Source of the DNA: Streptomyces sp. NBC_00237
GTDB taxonomy: Bacteria > Actinomycetota > Actinomycetes > Streptomycetales > Streptomycetaceae
DNA: 64,000 nt
NCBI RefSeq assembly: GCF_026342435.1
Contig: NZ_JAPEMT010000004.1
Location: 558,001-622,000 of the forward strand
Direction: 5' to 3'
The notes below the pieces were generated by a model. That model searched no databases, was not told the origin of the DNA, and was given only the letters and a program-made list of their open reading frames with translations. This document shows, in pieces, positions 15,769 to 24,101 of this stretch. The stretch's first letter is position 1, and each line of letters starts with the position of its first letter. Made by a program: the position numbers and the translations under genes.

Positions 15769-16305
15769 TCACTCTGCGGGTCCCCACGCCGCCTCGAAGT
15801 ACCTGACCCGTTCGTCCTCCCCGGCCGGGAGCATCCCCGCGGCCCGCATCACCCGCTGCGACGCGACGTTGTCGTGGTCGGCGTCGCCCTTCACCCGGGA
15901 AGCGCCCCGGTCCCGCGCGAACAGCAGGAGTGCCCGGAGCGCCTCGGACGCGTAACCGTTTCCCCACGCCGAAGGGACCAGCCCGTACCCGATGGTCACG
16001 GACCCCTGCGCGTCCTTCGCGCCGTGGAAGCCGATGCCGCCCAGCGGTCGGCCGTCCGCGCGCAGGCGTATCTCGAAGTTGACGTACGGCCCGGGATGCC
16101 CGCTCTCCGCGCAGACGCGCAGGAACCGCGCGGCGGCGGACACGTCTCCCTCGGCGGGGTAGCCGGGGGACGGCCCGGAACGCGGCCCGTCCGCCACCAG
16201 CCGCTCGCACTCCGCGACCGACAGCGGATGCAGGACGAGCCGTTCCGTCAGCAGGTCGGGTACGGGGCTGGGGCGTGCGGGACCGTCGTTCGTGGTGAGG
16301 TTCAT
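15769..16305 (-). CDS. GNAT family N-acetyltransferase (RimJ/RimL-like)
   Basis: 178 residues from ATG 16305. The sequence LLTERLVLHPLSVAECERL opens the fold, IGYGLVPSAWGNGYASEALR holds motif A (V-x-x-x-x-x-x-G-x-G/A that binds acetyl-CoA pyrophosphate), and NVASQRVMRAAGM is the usual C-terminal motif (N-x-x-S-x-x-x-x-x-x-x-G). The Acetyltransf_3 type acetylates protein N-termini or small amines. Start choice follows the domain boundary; the frame continues upstream into the 8-bp repeat array. Confidence 0.88.
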   Translation of the reverse strand: MNLTTNDGPARPSPVPDLLTERLVLHPLSVAECERLVADGPRSGPSPGYPAEGDVSAAARFLRVCAESGHPGPYVNFEIRLRADGRPLGGIGFHGAKDAQGSVTIGYGLVPSAWGNGYASEALRALLLFARDRGASRVKGDADHDNVASQRVMRAAGMLPAGEDERVRYFEAAWGPAE

Positions 16306-16422
16306 GGGGAGGATGCCTATCACGCGGTACGAGCGAACCGCACCCGGTTTGGGCGGACGCCGACCGCACCCGGATGCGACGTACGCACTTCGCGGGAAAC
16401 CTCCGTGCCCCGCACCGAGTTG

Positions 16423-16478
16423 GAGACCCCGAGACCCCGAGACCCCGAGACCCCGAGACCCCGAGACCCCGAGACCCC
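16423..16478. repeat. GAGACCCC octanucleotide array
   Basis: Seven perfect head-to-tail copies of the 8-bp unit GAGACCCC between the GNAT gene and the end of the phosphotransferase gene. The period is not a multiple of three and the array lies outside the coding regions assigned here. Confidence 0.95.
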
Positions 16479-16517
16479 CAGGCTCCGGGGAACTGGCTGT
16501 TCGGCCCGATCCGGCGG

Positions 16518-17588
16518 TCAGGCGGTGAGCACGCGCTCCAGCGACGCCCGGCCCGCCGGGCCCCACGTGGGCTTGCCGCCGGGCAGGCCCTTGTCTCCGG
16601 CGTGGCCGATGTTGAGGAGCATGAGCGCACGGAAGAGGGCCCAGCCCTTGGCCCGGCGCACCGTCGCCTCATCCGCCTCATCCGCCCCTCCGCGCTCTCC
16701 GTGCTGTCCCTCCTCTCCCTCCTCTCCCTCCTCTCCGTCTTCTCCGCGCTCTCCGTACGAGGCGAAGAAGCGCGCCACCGTCGCGGGCTCCGCACCCGGC
16801 GGCCCGGACGGCAGCAGTGTCCACGCCGCCGCCAGGTCCTGCGCCGGGTCGCCCACGCAGAGGTCGCCGAAGTCGATGATTCCGGAGAGCCTGCCGTCCG
16901 TGACGACCACGTTCGCGGGGTGCAGGTCGGCGTGCCGCCACACGGGAGGGCCTTCCCAGGCGGGTGCGGACGCCGCGTCCGCCCACAGGGCGTCCACCCG
17001 GTCGACGCCCACGCCGCGTACCACCGAGGTGGTCCCCTGCGCGAGGTTGCGGTCCCGCATCTCCGCGAAGCTCGCGGTCGCGTCGGCCAGTGACACGTCG
17101 CGCATCGGATTGACCGGGGCGTCCGCCGGGGCCGTGACGTGCAGGGCGCGCAGGAAGCCCGCCAGGGAGTCGGCCGCCTCCAGCCGGTGCGCGTCGGCGA
17201 CCGGGGAGCCGTCGGCGGGCTCGCCGGGCACCCAGGTCATGACCGACCAGGGGCGCGGGAAACGGCAGGAGGGCTTCCCGTTGCGCACCGGCACGGGCAT
17301 CGGCAGTGGAAGGCGGGCAGCCAGCCCGGGCAGCCAGCGCTGCTCGTTGCGCAGGAGCTCGGGACCGCTCGGCGTGAGCGGCAGCCGTACCGCCAACTCC
17401 GTTCCCAGGCGCCACATCTGCATGTCCCAGCCGCCCCGGACGCGGCGCAGTTCAAGACCGGCCAGGTCCGGGTGCTGCTCCTCCAACAGGCCCCGCACCA
17501 GGGGCGCGTCGATCGCGGCGCCGTTCACATGGCTTGTCGCGTCGATCTGGAGAGTCCGTATGTCGACGGTGTCGCTCGGGTTTCCCAT
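16518..17588 (-). CDS. Aminoglycoside-phosphotransferase-like kinase (APH family)
   Basis: 356 residues from ATG 17588. The kinase-like fold shows WRHADLHPANVVV with the catalytic HxDxxxxN (Asp and Asn) and IIDFGDLCVGDPAQDLA with the Mg-binding DFG-type Asp. The usual N-terminal lobe (RGGWDMQMWRLGTELAVRLP) is present. Near residue 285 is a Glu/Gly-rich insert (GEEGEEGEEG) encoded by CTC-rich repeats. Related streptomycete proteins phosphorylate antibiotics or small metabolites; substrate is not predictable and several such paralogues usually occur. Confidence 0.85.
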   Translation of the reverse strand: MGNPSDTVDIRTLQIDATSHVNGAAIDAPLVRGLLEEQHPDLAGLELRRVRGGWDMQMWRLGTELAVRLPLTPSGPELLRNEQRWLPGLAARLPLPMPVPVRNGKPSCRFPRPWSVMTWVPGEPADGSPVADAHRLEAADSLAGFLRALHVTAPADAPVNPMRDVSLADATASFAEMRDRNLAQGTTSVVRGVGVDRVDALWADAASAPAWEGPPVWRHADLHPANVVVTDGRLSGIIDFGDLCVGDPAQDLAAAWTLLPSGPPGAEPATVARFFASYGERGEDGEEGEEGEEGQHGERGGADEADEATVRRAKGWALFRALMLLNIGHAGDKGLPGGKPTWGPAGRASLERVLTA

Positions 17589-17629
17589 GGGGGACAACGT
17601 ACGGCGTGGGGCCGGGCAGAATGCGACGC

Positions 17630-18595
17630 ATGCTGCACGTACGAGTCATCAGCCCGGCCGAACGCACCGACGAGGTGCTGGGCATCGCGACGGAGTGCCC
17701 CGCCGTCGTCAACGTCCTCAAGCTGCCCGGGGCCGCGCACGCCCCCGCAGGCGACCTCGTCGAGTTCGACGTGGCGAGGGAGGCCGCCAACGGCGTGCTC
17801 GACGCGCTGCGCGAGCTGGGCCTGAAGGACACCGGCGGAATCACCGTCGAACAGCTCGACCTGTCGATCTCTACGGCGGCGGAGAAGGCGGAGGAGGACG
17901 CCCCCGGTGATCCGGACGACGCCGTGGTGTGGGACGAGCTGGTCGCCCGTACCTCCTCAGAAACCCGTCTGACCTGGGCTTTTCTCGCCTTCCTCGCGTT
18001 GGCCACGCAGATCGCGGCGATCGGTGCGCTGCTGGATCAGCCCATCCTGATAGTGGGCGCGATGGTGCTGGGACCCGAGTTCGGGCCGATCGCGGCGATC
18101 TGCTTCGGGGTGATGAGCCGGAAGGGGGTGCTGGTCGCCAAGGCGGTCCGTACCCTCGTCGTCGGCTTCACGGTGGCCGTGCTGATCACCATGGCGTGCG
18201 CGGGGGCGGGGCGGCTGCTGGGCTGGATCGAGCCCACGATGCTGGACGACCGGCCGCTGACCGCGTTCATCATCCACCCCGACCGGTGGTCGTTCATCGT
18301 GGCGCTGCTCGCCGGGGTCGCGGGCATCCTCTCCATGACGGCGGGCAAGTCGGCGACGCTGGTGGGGGTCTTCATCTCGGTGACCACCGTGCCCGCCGCC
18401 GGAAACCTGGCGGTCGCCGTCCCGCTCGCGCACTGGAACGAGGTGGGCGCCTCGCTGATCCAGCTCGGGGTCAACCTGGCGGGCATGCTCGTTGCGGGGA
18501 CCCTGACACTGTTCGTGCAGCGGGCGCTGTGGGCGCGGTACGGGCTGAAGATCGTACGCACGGACGGGCGACCGCACCCGGGCCACCGGCCCTAG
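17630..18595 (+). CDS. DUF389 membrane protein
   Basis: 321 residues from ATG 17630 (an ATG at 17621 adds three). An N-terminal soluble domain of about 100 residues (MLHVRVISPAERTDEVL) is followed by five or six membrane segments from about 110. The strand/helix phrase ILIVGAMVLGPEFGPIAAIC is the DUF389 signature, including the E-F-G-P motif. The function of DUF389 proteins is unknown; the polar glycine-rich phrase resembles a transport pore. It starts 41 bp from the divergent phosphotransferase gene. Confidence 0.9.
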   Translation: MLHVRVISPAERTDEVLGIATECPAVVNVLKLPGAAHAPAGDLVEFDVAREAANGVLDALRELGLKDTGGITVEQLDLSISTAAEKAEEDAPGDPDDAVVWDELVARTSSETRLTWAFLAFLALATQIAAIGALLDQPILIVGAMVLGPEFGPIAAICFGVMSRKGVLVAKAVRTLVVGFTVAVLITMACAGAGRLLGWIEPTMLDDRPLTAFIIHPDRWSFIVALLAGVAGILSMTAGKSATLVGVFISVTTVPAAGNLAVAVPLAHWNEVGASLIQLGVNLAGMLVAGTLTLFVQRALWARYGLKIVRTDGRPHPGHRP

Positions 18596-18651
18596 CACCC
18601 GCACCCGGGACACAGGCCCTAGCACTCGCACCTGGGCCACCGGCCCTAGCG
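18571..18651. repeat. 27-bp imperfect triple repeat
   Basis: Three imperfect 27-bp units at 18571-18597, 18598-18624 and 18625-18651, each ending in GGCCCTAGCA or a close variant. The first includes the last codons and stop (TAG) of the DUF389 gene. The following 70 bp continue with CTGGCGCGTCGCCC-type shorter repeats. Confidence 0.75.
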
Positions 18652-18721
18652 CTTCCGGCACGCGGCCTGGCGCGTCGCCCGCAAGGTTCTGCCGCAGGCC
18701 CTGGCGCGTCGCCCGTGGGAG

Positions 18722-19144
18722 TCAGCCCTTCGCGTCGGCCGGTTCCGGGAGTTGCGGGGTGAAGCAGGCCGTGACCGCCTTGCCGTGCTGCTGCTCGTGG
18801 GTCTCCCAGCTGTCCGCCAGCGCGTCCACGATCGCGATGCCGCGTCCGGACGTCGCGCCCGTGGACTCGGCGCGCTGTTTCGGGGCGCGGTCGGGTGATT
18901 CGTCGTGCACGGAGATGTGCACGCAGCGGCTGTCCCAGGTCAGCACGAGCTGGGCGTCGCTGCGGGCGTGCAGATGGGCGTTGGTGAGCAGCTCGGACAC
19001 GGCCAGCACGATCGAGTCAGCGGTGTCGGGGCTGCTCTCGTACCAGGGCAGCTGGGACAGGTGTTCCTCCGTCCACCTTCTGCCCTCGCGCACGCCCCCC
19101 GACATCGGGAACGTCCTCGCCCAGCCCACCGCGCGCATCGACAT
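18722..19144 (-). CDS. RsbW-like ATP-binding protein (HATPase_c_2, anti-sigma/regulatory kinase)
   Basis: 140 residues. The GHKL ATPase core is visible: LAVSELLTNAHLHARSD (N-box; Glu and Asn bind Mg-ATP), VHISVHDESPD (G1) and SGRGIAIVDALADSWE (G2-type G-R-G). Small proteins of this kind in Streptomyces are anti-sigma factors or serine kinases in partner-switching modules. It stands alone here; a SigB/F-type sigma factor lies 9.7 kb away, but linkage is too distant to pair them on sequence alone. Confidence 0.85.
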   Translation of the reverse strand: MSMRAVGWARTFPMSGGVREGRRWTEEHLSQLPWYESSPDTADSIVLAVSELLTNAHLHARSDAQLVLTWDSRCVHISVHDESPDRAPKQRAESTGATSGRGIAIVDALADSWETHEQQHGKAVTACFTPQLPEPADAKG

Positions 19145-19260
19145 GGCCCTGCCCTTCTTCCGTATCGCCGTCCGGTGCGTGCTCGTGTCCGTGTGTCACC
19201 GGCCGCTGCGGTACGTGTACCCGGGAACCGGGCGGCGAACAGGGGGTGCGGCCTCCTGTG

Positions 19261-19560
19261 TCAGGCGGCGCCCGCGTCGGGGTCGCGGACGACGTGCAGC
19301 CCGCGCCGGGCGTTGTTCACGGGGCCGCTGCTCGCCGTGGTGGTCCAGTACGGATGCTCGTTGACGGCCATCGTCAGCTCGCGGATCCGCTCCCACAGCT
19401 CCTCGACCTGGTCCACCTCCTCCTCGGTGAAGACGGGGGCGGAGTCGGCGGCCCCCCAGGGAGGGGCCGTGGCGAGGGTGTGGAAGTCGGCCTGGGCCTG
19501 GTGGAGCTGCTGCTGGAGGTCGATGAGGTCCTCGGGGAAGGGGGCGGAGTAGGAAGACAT
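19261..19560 (-). CDS. Hypothetical protein with N-terminal helical region
   Basis: 99 residues. The first half (DLIDLQQQLHQAQADFHTLA) is a likely amphipathic helix or short coiled coil; the rest has VDQVEELWERIRELTMAV, another helix, and a short tail with HPYWTTT. I do not recognise a family. Coding is supported by strong third-position G/C and lack of a better frame. It sits downstream of the RsbW-like gene's upstream side and may be independent. Confidence 0.65.
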   Translation of the reverse strand: MSSYSAPFPEDLIDLQQQLHQAQADFHTLATAPPWGAADSAPVFTEEEVDQVEELWERIRELTMAVNEHPYWTTTASSGPVNNARRGLHVVRDPDAGAA

Positions 19561-19701
19561 AAGGAAAGCGTACGTCTGTTCGATTTACAGATGCCAGTCG
19601 AGCGACTGTGATGTGGCCGTTCGCCCTGAAGGGTGGGCTGCACGCTCGTACGATTTGAGGCAAGGCGGCACAAGCCCCCGCGAAAGGGAGGTCGCATCCT
19701 C

Positions 19702-20490
19702 ATGCTTTCCACCGAATTCCGCATTGGCGCACCCAACTGGCTCGACCTCGGCAGCCCCGACATCCCCGCATCGGCCGCCTTCTACGGCTCCGTCTTCGGC
19801 TGGGAATTCGAGTCCGCCGGATCGGAGAGCGGCGGCTACGGCTTCTTCCGCAAGGGCGGCAGGACCGTCGCGGGCATCGGCTCGCTCACCGAGGAGGGTG
19901 CGCACCCGGCCTGGACCGTCTACTTCGCCACGCCCGACGCGGAGGCCGTCGCCAAGACGGTCGAGCAGGCGGGCGGGACCGTACGGGTCGAGGCGTTCGA
20001 CGTCATGGACGCGGGGCGGATGGCGTGCTTCACCGATCCGACGGGGGCCGAGTTCGCCGTGTGGCAGCCCGCCGCGCACCAGGGGTTTGAGGTGGCGTCG
20101 GAGGACGACACCCTGCTCTGGGTGGAACTGCACACGCCCGACCCGTCGGCAGCGCTTGCCTTCTACCGGGCGCTCTTCGGCTGGCGCTCGCAGGAGATGG
20201 AGGTGCCGGGCATGATCATGTCGTACTCGGTGATCTCCTCGGCGGACGGCGACCAGGAGGACACGTCCTTCGGGGGCGTCGCACCGGCCAGGCCGGACGA
20301 GCGCACCGCCTGGATCTCGTACTTCGGCGTGGCCGATCCGGATGCCGTCGCGACGCGGGTCGTGGCGGGCGGCGGCAGCGTTCTCGTGCCCGCTTCGGAC
20401 ATCCCGGAGGTCGGGCGGATGGCGTTCTTCGCGGACCCGGCCGGGGCGCCCTTCGCGGTACTGAAGCCGAACCCGCGCCAGCAGGGCTGA
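19702..20490 (+). CDS. VOC family protein with two glyoxalase modules
   Basis: 262 residues from ATG 19702 with AGGGAGG as ribosome site. Two copies of the beta-alpha-beta-beta-beta module: APNWLDLGSPDIPASAAFYG to about 125, and LLWVELHTPDPSAALAFYRA to the end, each followed by FYxxxFGW (VFGWEFE, LFGWRSQ). The pairs of Glu/His metal ligands are incomplete in places (FTDPTGAEFAVW and FADPAGAPFAVL give the E/A position). Members include bleomycin-resistance-like binding proteins, dioxygenases and hydroxylases used in antibiotic biosynthesis; no specific partner is nearby. Confidence 0.88.
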   Translation: MLSTEFRIGAPNWLDLGSPDIPASAAFYGSVFGWEFESAGSESGGYGFFRKGGRTVAGIGSLTEEGAHPAWTVYFATPDAEAVAKTVEQAGGTVRVEAFDVMDAGRMACFTDPTGAEFAVWQPAAHQGFEVASEDDTLLWVELHTPDPSAALAFYRALFGWRSQEMEVPGMIMSYSVISSADGDQEDTSFGGVAPARPDERTAWISYFGVADPDAVATRVVAGGGSVLVPASDIPEVGRMAFFADPAGAPFAVLKPNPRQQG

Positions 20491-20588
20491 ACCGGCGGAG
20501 GGCTGGTCGCGGCCTCTCGGCGCGTCGGCCCCTCGGCCCGTCGGCGCGTCGTGCCGTTCCTCTGCTGGCCCCGTGTGTTCGTCCGTAC

Positions 20589-21125
20589 TCAGAACTCGTC
20601 CCCCAGCCCCAGCAGCAGTGTCCGCATCAGGAGCGCGAGCTGTTCCCGCTCGGCGGGAGAGAGGGCCGACAGGAGTCGCGTCTCGGTGGCCAGATGGTCC
20701 GGCAGGGCTCCCTCGATCAGTGCCAACCCCTCTTCTGTCAGCGCCACTTGGACCACACGCCCGTCCGTGGGGCTCGGTTTGCGGGTGATCAGGCCGCGCC
20801 CCTGGAGGCGGTCCAGGCGCTGAGTGACCGCGCCCGAGGTCACCATCGCGGAGGCCATCAGCTCGGCGGGGGTGAGGGGGGTGTCGGGGCCGTTGCGCCG
20901 CAGGGTCGCCAGTACGTCGAACGACGCCCGGTCCAGACCGTGTGCGGCGAAGGTGCGCTTCATCTCCGGGTCCATCAGCAGCGTCAGCCGCTTCAGCCTG
21001 CCGATCACCGCCATGGGGGAGACGTCCAGGTCGGGGCGTTGTGTGTGCCACTGGGCCAGTACGTGGTCCACGTGGTCCGCGCGGTCGTCGGGCTTGGCGG
21101 GGGGCTGTTCTCCGTCTGTCGTCAT
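20589..21125 (-). CDS. MarR family transcriptional regulator
   Basis: 178 residues. The winged helix shows SFDVLATLRRNGPDTPLTPA, then LMASAMVTSGAVTQRLDRLQ (recognition helix) and ITRKPSPTDGRVVQVALTEE (wing with the D-x-R pattern). It is divergent from the EamA transporter gene; the 45-bp gap and the start of that gene contain two repeat elements suited to a MarR dimer. Likely a repressor of the transporter and itself, released by a small ligand. Confidence 0.92.
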   Translation of the reverse strand: MTTDGEQPPAKPDDRADHVDHVLAQWHTQRPDLDVSPMAVIGRLKRLTLLMDPEMKRTFAAHGLDRASFDVLATLRRNGPDTPLTPAELMASAMVTSGAVTQRLDRLQGRGLITRKPSPTDGRVVQVALTEEGLALIEGALPDHLATETRLLSALSPAEREQLALLMRTLLLGLGDEF

Positions 21126-21141
21126 GGGGAGACCCTAGCCG

Positions 21142-21179
21142 ATCTCTTAGTGGTGAGATATGTTGTCTTAGTGCTAAGA
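21142..21179. promoter_or_regulatory. Paired MarR operator in the divergent promoter
   Basis: ATCTC (21142-21146) pairs with GAGAT (21155-21159), and TCTTAG (21166-21171) pairs perfectly with CTAAGA (21174-21179) around TG. TCTTAGTG occurs at 21145 and again at 21166, exactly 21 bp (two turns) apart, so both sites face the same side of the helix. The second dyad covers the GTG start of the EamA gene. Confidence 0.75.
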
Positions 21180-22127
21180 AATCGAACGGCTCTCGTGCTG
21201 CTGACCGCCCTCGCCCCTGCCGTCTGGGGCTCCACCTACTTCATCACCACCGAGTTCCTGCCCCCGGACCGCCCGCTGCTCGCCGGTGTGCTGCGCGCCC
21301 TCCCGGCCGGACTCCTTCTCGTACTCATCACCAGGCGACTCCCGAAGGGGAGTTGGTGGTGGAAGTCCCTCGTTCTCGGCGCGCTCAACATAGGCGTCTT
21401 CTTCGCCCTGCTCTTCGTCGCCGCCTACCGTCTGCCCGGTGGAGTCGCCGCCACCGTCGGCTCCGTACAGCCCCTGCTGGTGGCGGGCCTCGCCGCCGGA
21501 CTGCTCGGCCAACGCCTCACGCTCCGTACGCTGTTGGCGGCCGTGACCGGAATCGCCGGAGTGGCCCTCCTGGTGCTGCGCGCCGATGCCCGGCTGGACG
21601 CGCTCGGTGTGGCGGCGGCGCTCGGCGGCGCGGTCGTCATGGCGACCGGTGTCGTCCTCAGCAAGCGCTGGGTCTCCCCGGCGCCGCTGCTCGCCACCAC
21701 CGGGTGGCAACTCGTCGCGGGTGGCGTGCTGTTGGTGCCCGTCGCGCTCCTGGTGGAGGGGCCGCCGCCGTCGTCCTTCACCGGGGAGAACCTGATGGGG
21801 TACGGGTATCTGACGCTGATCGGTGCGGCGGTCGCGTACGCGCTGTGGTTCCGTGGCATCAAGGCGCTCTCGCCGACCGAGGTCACCTTCCTCGGGCTGC
21901 TCAGTCCGCTGGTCGCCACTGTGCTCGGCTGGGCGCTGCTGGGGCAGCAGCTCGCCCCGCTGCAACTGGTGGGCGCACTGCTGGCGCTGGCGGCCGTGGT
22001 GCTGGCTCAGCTGCGGCCGAGGGCGGGCAGGTCGACGGCTGTCGCGGGGGCTGTGCCGGGTGCTGCGCCGGGTGTCGAGCCGGGTGGGGCGTCGGCGGAG
22101 GTGCCGGTCTCCGCGGCTACGCGCTGA
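21171..22127 (+). CDS. EamA family (drug/metabolite) transporter
   Basis: 318 residues with about ten membrane segments in two EamA halves: ALAPAVWGSTYFITTEFLPP near the start and YLTLIGAAVAYALWFRGIKA in the second half. Such proteins export drugs or metabolites or act as permeases. The GTG at 21171 fits the start of the first membrane helix, but it lies inside the palindromic operator and has no ribosome site, so leaderless translation is likely; GTG 21153 is an alternative. The C-terminus has an Ala/Gly/Pro-rich tail. Controlled by the divergent MarR gene. Confidence 0.88.
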   Translation: MLRNRTALVLLTALAPAVWGSTYFITTEFLPPDRPLLAGVLRALPAGLLLVLITRRLPKGSWWWKSLVLGALNIGVFFALLFVAAYRLPGGVAATVGSVQPLLVAGLAAGLLGQRLTLRTLLAAVTGIAGVALLVLRADARLDALGVAAALGGAVVMATGVVLSKRWVSPAPLLATTGWQLVAGGVLLVPVALLVEGPPPSSFTGENLMGYGYLTLIGAAVAYALWFRGIKALSPTEVTFLGLLSPLVATVLGWALLGQQLAPLQLVGALLALAAVVLAQLRPRAGRSTAVAGAVPGAAPGVEPGGASAEVPVSAATR

Positions 22128-22184
22128 CATGGCGTAAGGTCCCGATATGTACCCCCCGCCCCACCGGGAACGAGGAGCCGACGC

Positions 22185-22514
22185 ATGCCGAGCTCGTACA
22201 TCGCCATCCTGCTGACCGAAGCGACCTCCGAGGCACCGGACCACGAGCCCCTCTACGCCGAGGACTTCGTCCTGCTGACCGCCGACAGCGAGGAGGAGGC
22301 CCGCGCCAAGGCCCTCACTCACGGCCGGTCCCAGGAGACCAGCTACGAGAACGAACAGGGTGAGCGGATCACCTGGAAGCTCCTGCACGTCGTGGACGTC
22401 AACGAGGTTCTCGATGCCTCGCTCGGCGACCGCGCCGACCTCTACAGCCGCCACTTCAAGAACTACGACGCCTACCGGGCCTTCGAACCGTTGCTGTTCA
22501 GTGAGCAGGACTGA
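22185..22514 (+). CDS. DUF4288 family protein
   Basis: 109 residues from ATG 22185 with GAGGAG 9 bp upstream. It matches DUF4288 by YIAILLTEATSE, SEEEARAKALTHGR, ENEQGERITWKLLHVVDVNE and LYSRHFKNYDAYRAFEPLL. Proteins of this family are small, soluble and of unknown function; some lie next to toxin-immunity loci. It is 58 bp downstream of the EamA gene on the same strand and might be co-transcribed. Confidence 0.8.
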   Translation: MPSSYIAILLTEATSEAPDHEPLYAEDFVLLTADSEEEARAKALTHGRSQETSYENEQGERITWKLLHVVDVNEVLDASLGDRADLYSRHFKNYDAYRAFEPLLFSEQD

Positions 22515-22605
22515 GTCCCGGGCCCACTGCCCACAGTCCCAGCCCCTGTTTCCGGGCACGTCCCTCCCGGGCAAGCTCCTCCCGTGCTGAACGCCGTTGT
22601 GACTC

Positions 22606-23112
22606 TCACGGGGCGATCGGCAGTTCCTCCCCGCACCACGCGCAGTAACGCGCCCCCGCCTCCGACCCCAGCCGCCCGCACCCCGGGCAGACCCGGTCCA
22701 GCGCACAGGGAGGCTCCCCACCCTCCTGCTCGGCGGGCCCGGCAGGGCGGCGGCCCACCTCCATCCCCGGGCGGCGGCCGTGCACCGTGAGGTACGTCAG
22801 GCCGCGTGCCCCCGCCGACAGCGCCCGGGACGCGCCCCTCGGCAGCCACACCAGGCCGCCGGGCCGCAACTCCTGTGCTGTGGCCGAGCCGTCGTCGAGC
22901 AGTCCTTCGCCCTCCACCACGATCAGGAGGACGTCCAGTGCGCCCTCGACATGAGGGGCCACCGAGGCGTGGGGGAGGAGCCGCACCAAATTGGCGTCGA
23001 GCTGCCGGTTTCGTTCGGCGAGCCGCCACAGCGCCCCGCGCTGACCCTCCGGTGCGGCGGCGACGCACTCGTCGAGGAACGCGAGCACCCTGGCACGTGC
23101 TCGTGCGCTCAT
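22606..23112 (-). CDS. Cupin protein with C-terminal zinc ribbon
   Basis: 168 residues from ATG 23112. The middle forms a small cupin barrel (LPHASVAPHVEGALDVLLIV, with H-x-x-x-x-x-H metal-ligand-like spacing, then LRPGGLVWLPRGASRAL). The C-terminus ends with CPGCGRLGSEAGARYCAWCG, a CxxC-CxxC zinc ribbon. The N-terminal helix (ARARVLAFLDECVAAAPEG) is typical of a group of actinobacterial cupins. Probably a sensor or regulator; no catalytic claim can be made. Confidence 0.75.
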   Translation of the reverse strand: MSARARARVLAFLDECVAAAPEGQRGALWRLAERNRQLDANLVRLLPHASVAPHVEGALDVLLIVVEGEGLLDDGSATAQELRPGGLVWLPRGASRALSAGARGLTYLTVHGRRPGMEVGRRPAGPAEQEGGEPPCALDRVCPGCGRLGSEAGARYCAWCGEELPIAP

Positions 23113-23169
23113 TCCGGCACCTTCTCGCGTCGACAATCCGGTCCCCCTTCAGCACGCCGGTTTCCCAGG

Positions 23170-23856
23170 CTACGCACCCCTCCGCGCCGCCCGCACCACC
23201 CGCTCCGCCGCGTATCTGTCCGCCACCAGCCGTGCGATACGAGGGTGATCGGCGACCGGCGCCGAAACCGCCCGGGCCCCGCACTCCGCCAGCGCGCGCG
23301 TGAAGCGGCCCGGGGCCAGGAGATGGGTGGCGACGGCGATGCGGCGGTGGCCGTCGGCGCGCAGGCGTGACACCGCCTCCGGGACCGTTGGCTCCGCCGC
23401 CGAGCAGTACGCCGGGAGTACGGGAACGTCGCGCAGCTCGCGGAGCCCCTCGACCACGGCGAGGGTGCCGTCGTTGCCGCCGGGCCGGGTGGAGCCCGCC
23501 CCCGCCACCACGATCGCGTCCGCCCGCTCCCCGAGCGGCGCCTCCGCCTCCCGCAGCCGGGCGTGCACCGCCAGCGTCACGTCCCGCTCGCCGCTCAGCC
23601 CTTCGGTGACCGTGCAGTCGTACGCCCTGGCCACCTCCGGGATGTCGACCTTTCGGTGGTAGCCGTCGCCGAGCAGCACCGGCACCACCACCGCACCGGG
23701 GTGTTCCGCCAGTACCTCGCCCAATGACGGGCGCTGCACGTCGAGGTGGCCCACCACGGGGCGCACCCCCGTCGTCTCCGCGAGCCGTGCGGCCAACCGG
23801 CCGATCGTCGCGGCGGCCTCCGGGACCGCACTGCCGTGTACGGCGAGGACCAGCAT
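23170..23856 (-). CDS. Sirohydrochlorin chelatase (CbiX-type)
   Basis: 228 residues from ATG 23856. Two CbiX repeats: VLAVHGSAVPEAA (His7 of the HGS motif) with VVPVLLGDGYHRKVDIPEVA (second His), then a degenerate second half (ADAIVVAGAGSTRPGGN ... VATHLLAPGRFTRAL). The enzyme inserts Fe2+ into sirohydrochlorin to make siroheme, the cofactor of the NirB nitrite reductase encoded divergently 245 bp away. This makes a functional pair. An upstream in-frame start is possible, but the domain begins here. Confidence 0.88.
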   Translation of the reverse strand: MLVLAVHGSAVPEAAATIGRLAARLAETTGVRPVVGHLDVQRPSLGEVLAEHPGAVVVPVLLGDGYHRKVDIPEVARAYDCTVTEGLSGERDVTLAVHARLREAEAPLGERADAIVVAGAGSTRPGGNDGTLAVVEGLRELRDVPVLPAYCSAAEPTVPEAVSRLRADGHRRIAVATHLLAPGRFTRALAECGARAVSAPVADHPRIARLVADRYAAERVVRAARRGA

Positions 23857-24101
23857 CCGTGCCTCCGAGGGCGAGCCGAAAGGGGGAGGAGAGCGGCGCC
23901 CGCTTCTCGGGAGAGAGGGGCCTCCACCTCTCACGCTATGCCGCGACCGCCCTCCGCGCCCCCGTCGAACGTCCCGGAGGAGAAGGGTCATCCGGCCCTC
24001 CCACCTGGGGCTTTCGCCGACAGTTACGACCCCTTCACAGGTCTAGCGTCAAGAGTGCCCGGCACCGTACCGGGCGGTAGCGACGGAGCGGAGATTCGCC
24101 C
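23857..24101. other. Divergent control region between chelatase and nirB
   Basis: A 245-bp gap. TAGCGT near 24052 resembles a Streptomyces -10, with GTTACG about 15 bp before it as a poor -35. A ribosome site GGAGCGGAG lies just before the nirB ATG. I looked for a GlnR-type box (GTnAC-n6-GAAAC); only one half-site, GTTAC near 24025, is visible, so nitrogen control is plausible but not shown. Confidence 0.4.

Noticed and set aside
23990..24060. GlnR-type binding site upstream of nirB.
   Set aside because: Only one GTnAC half-site is seen; the paired GAAAC half with 6-bp spacing is missing.
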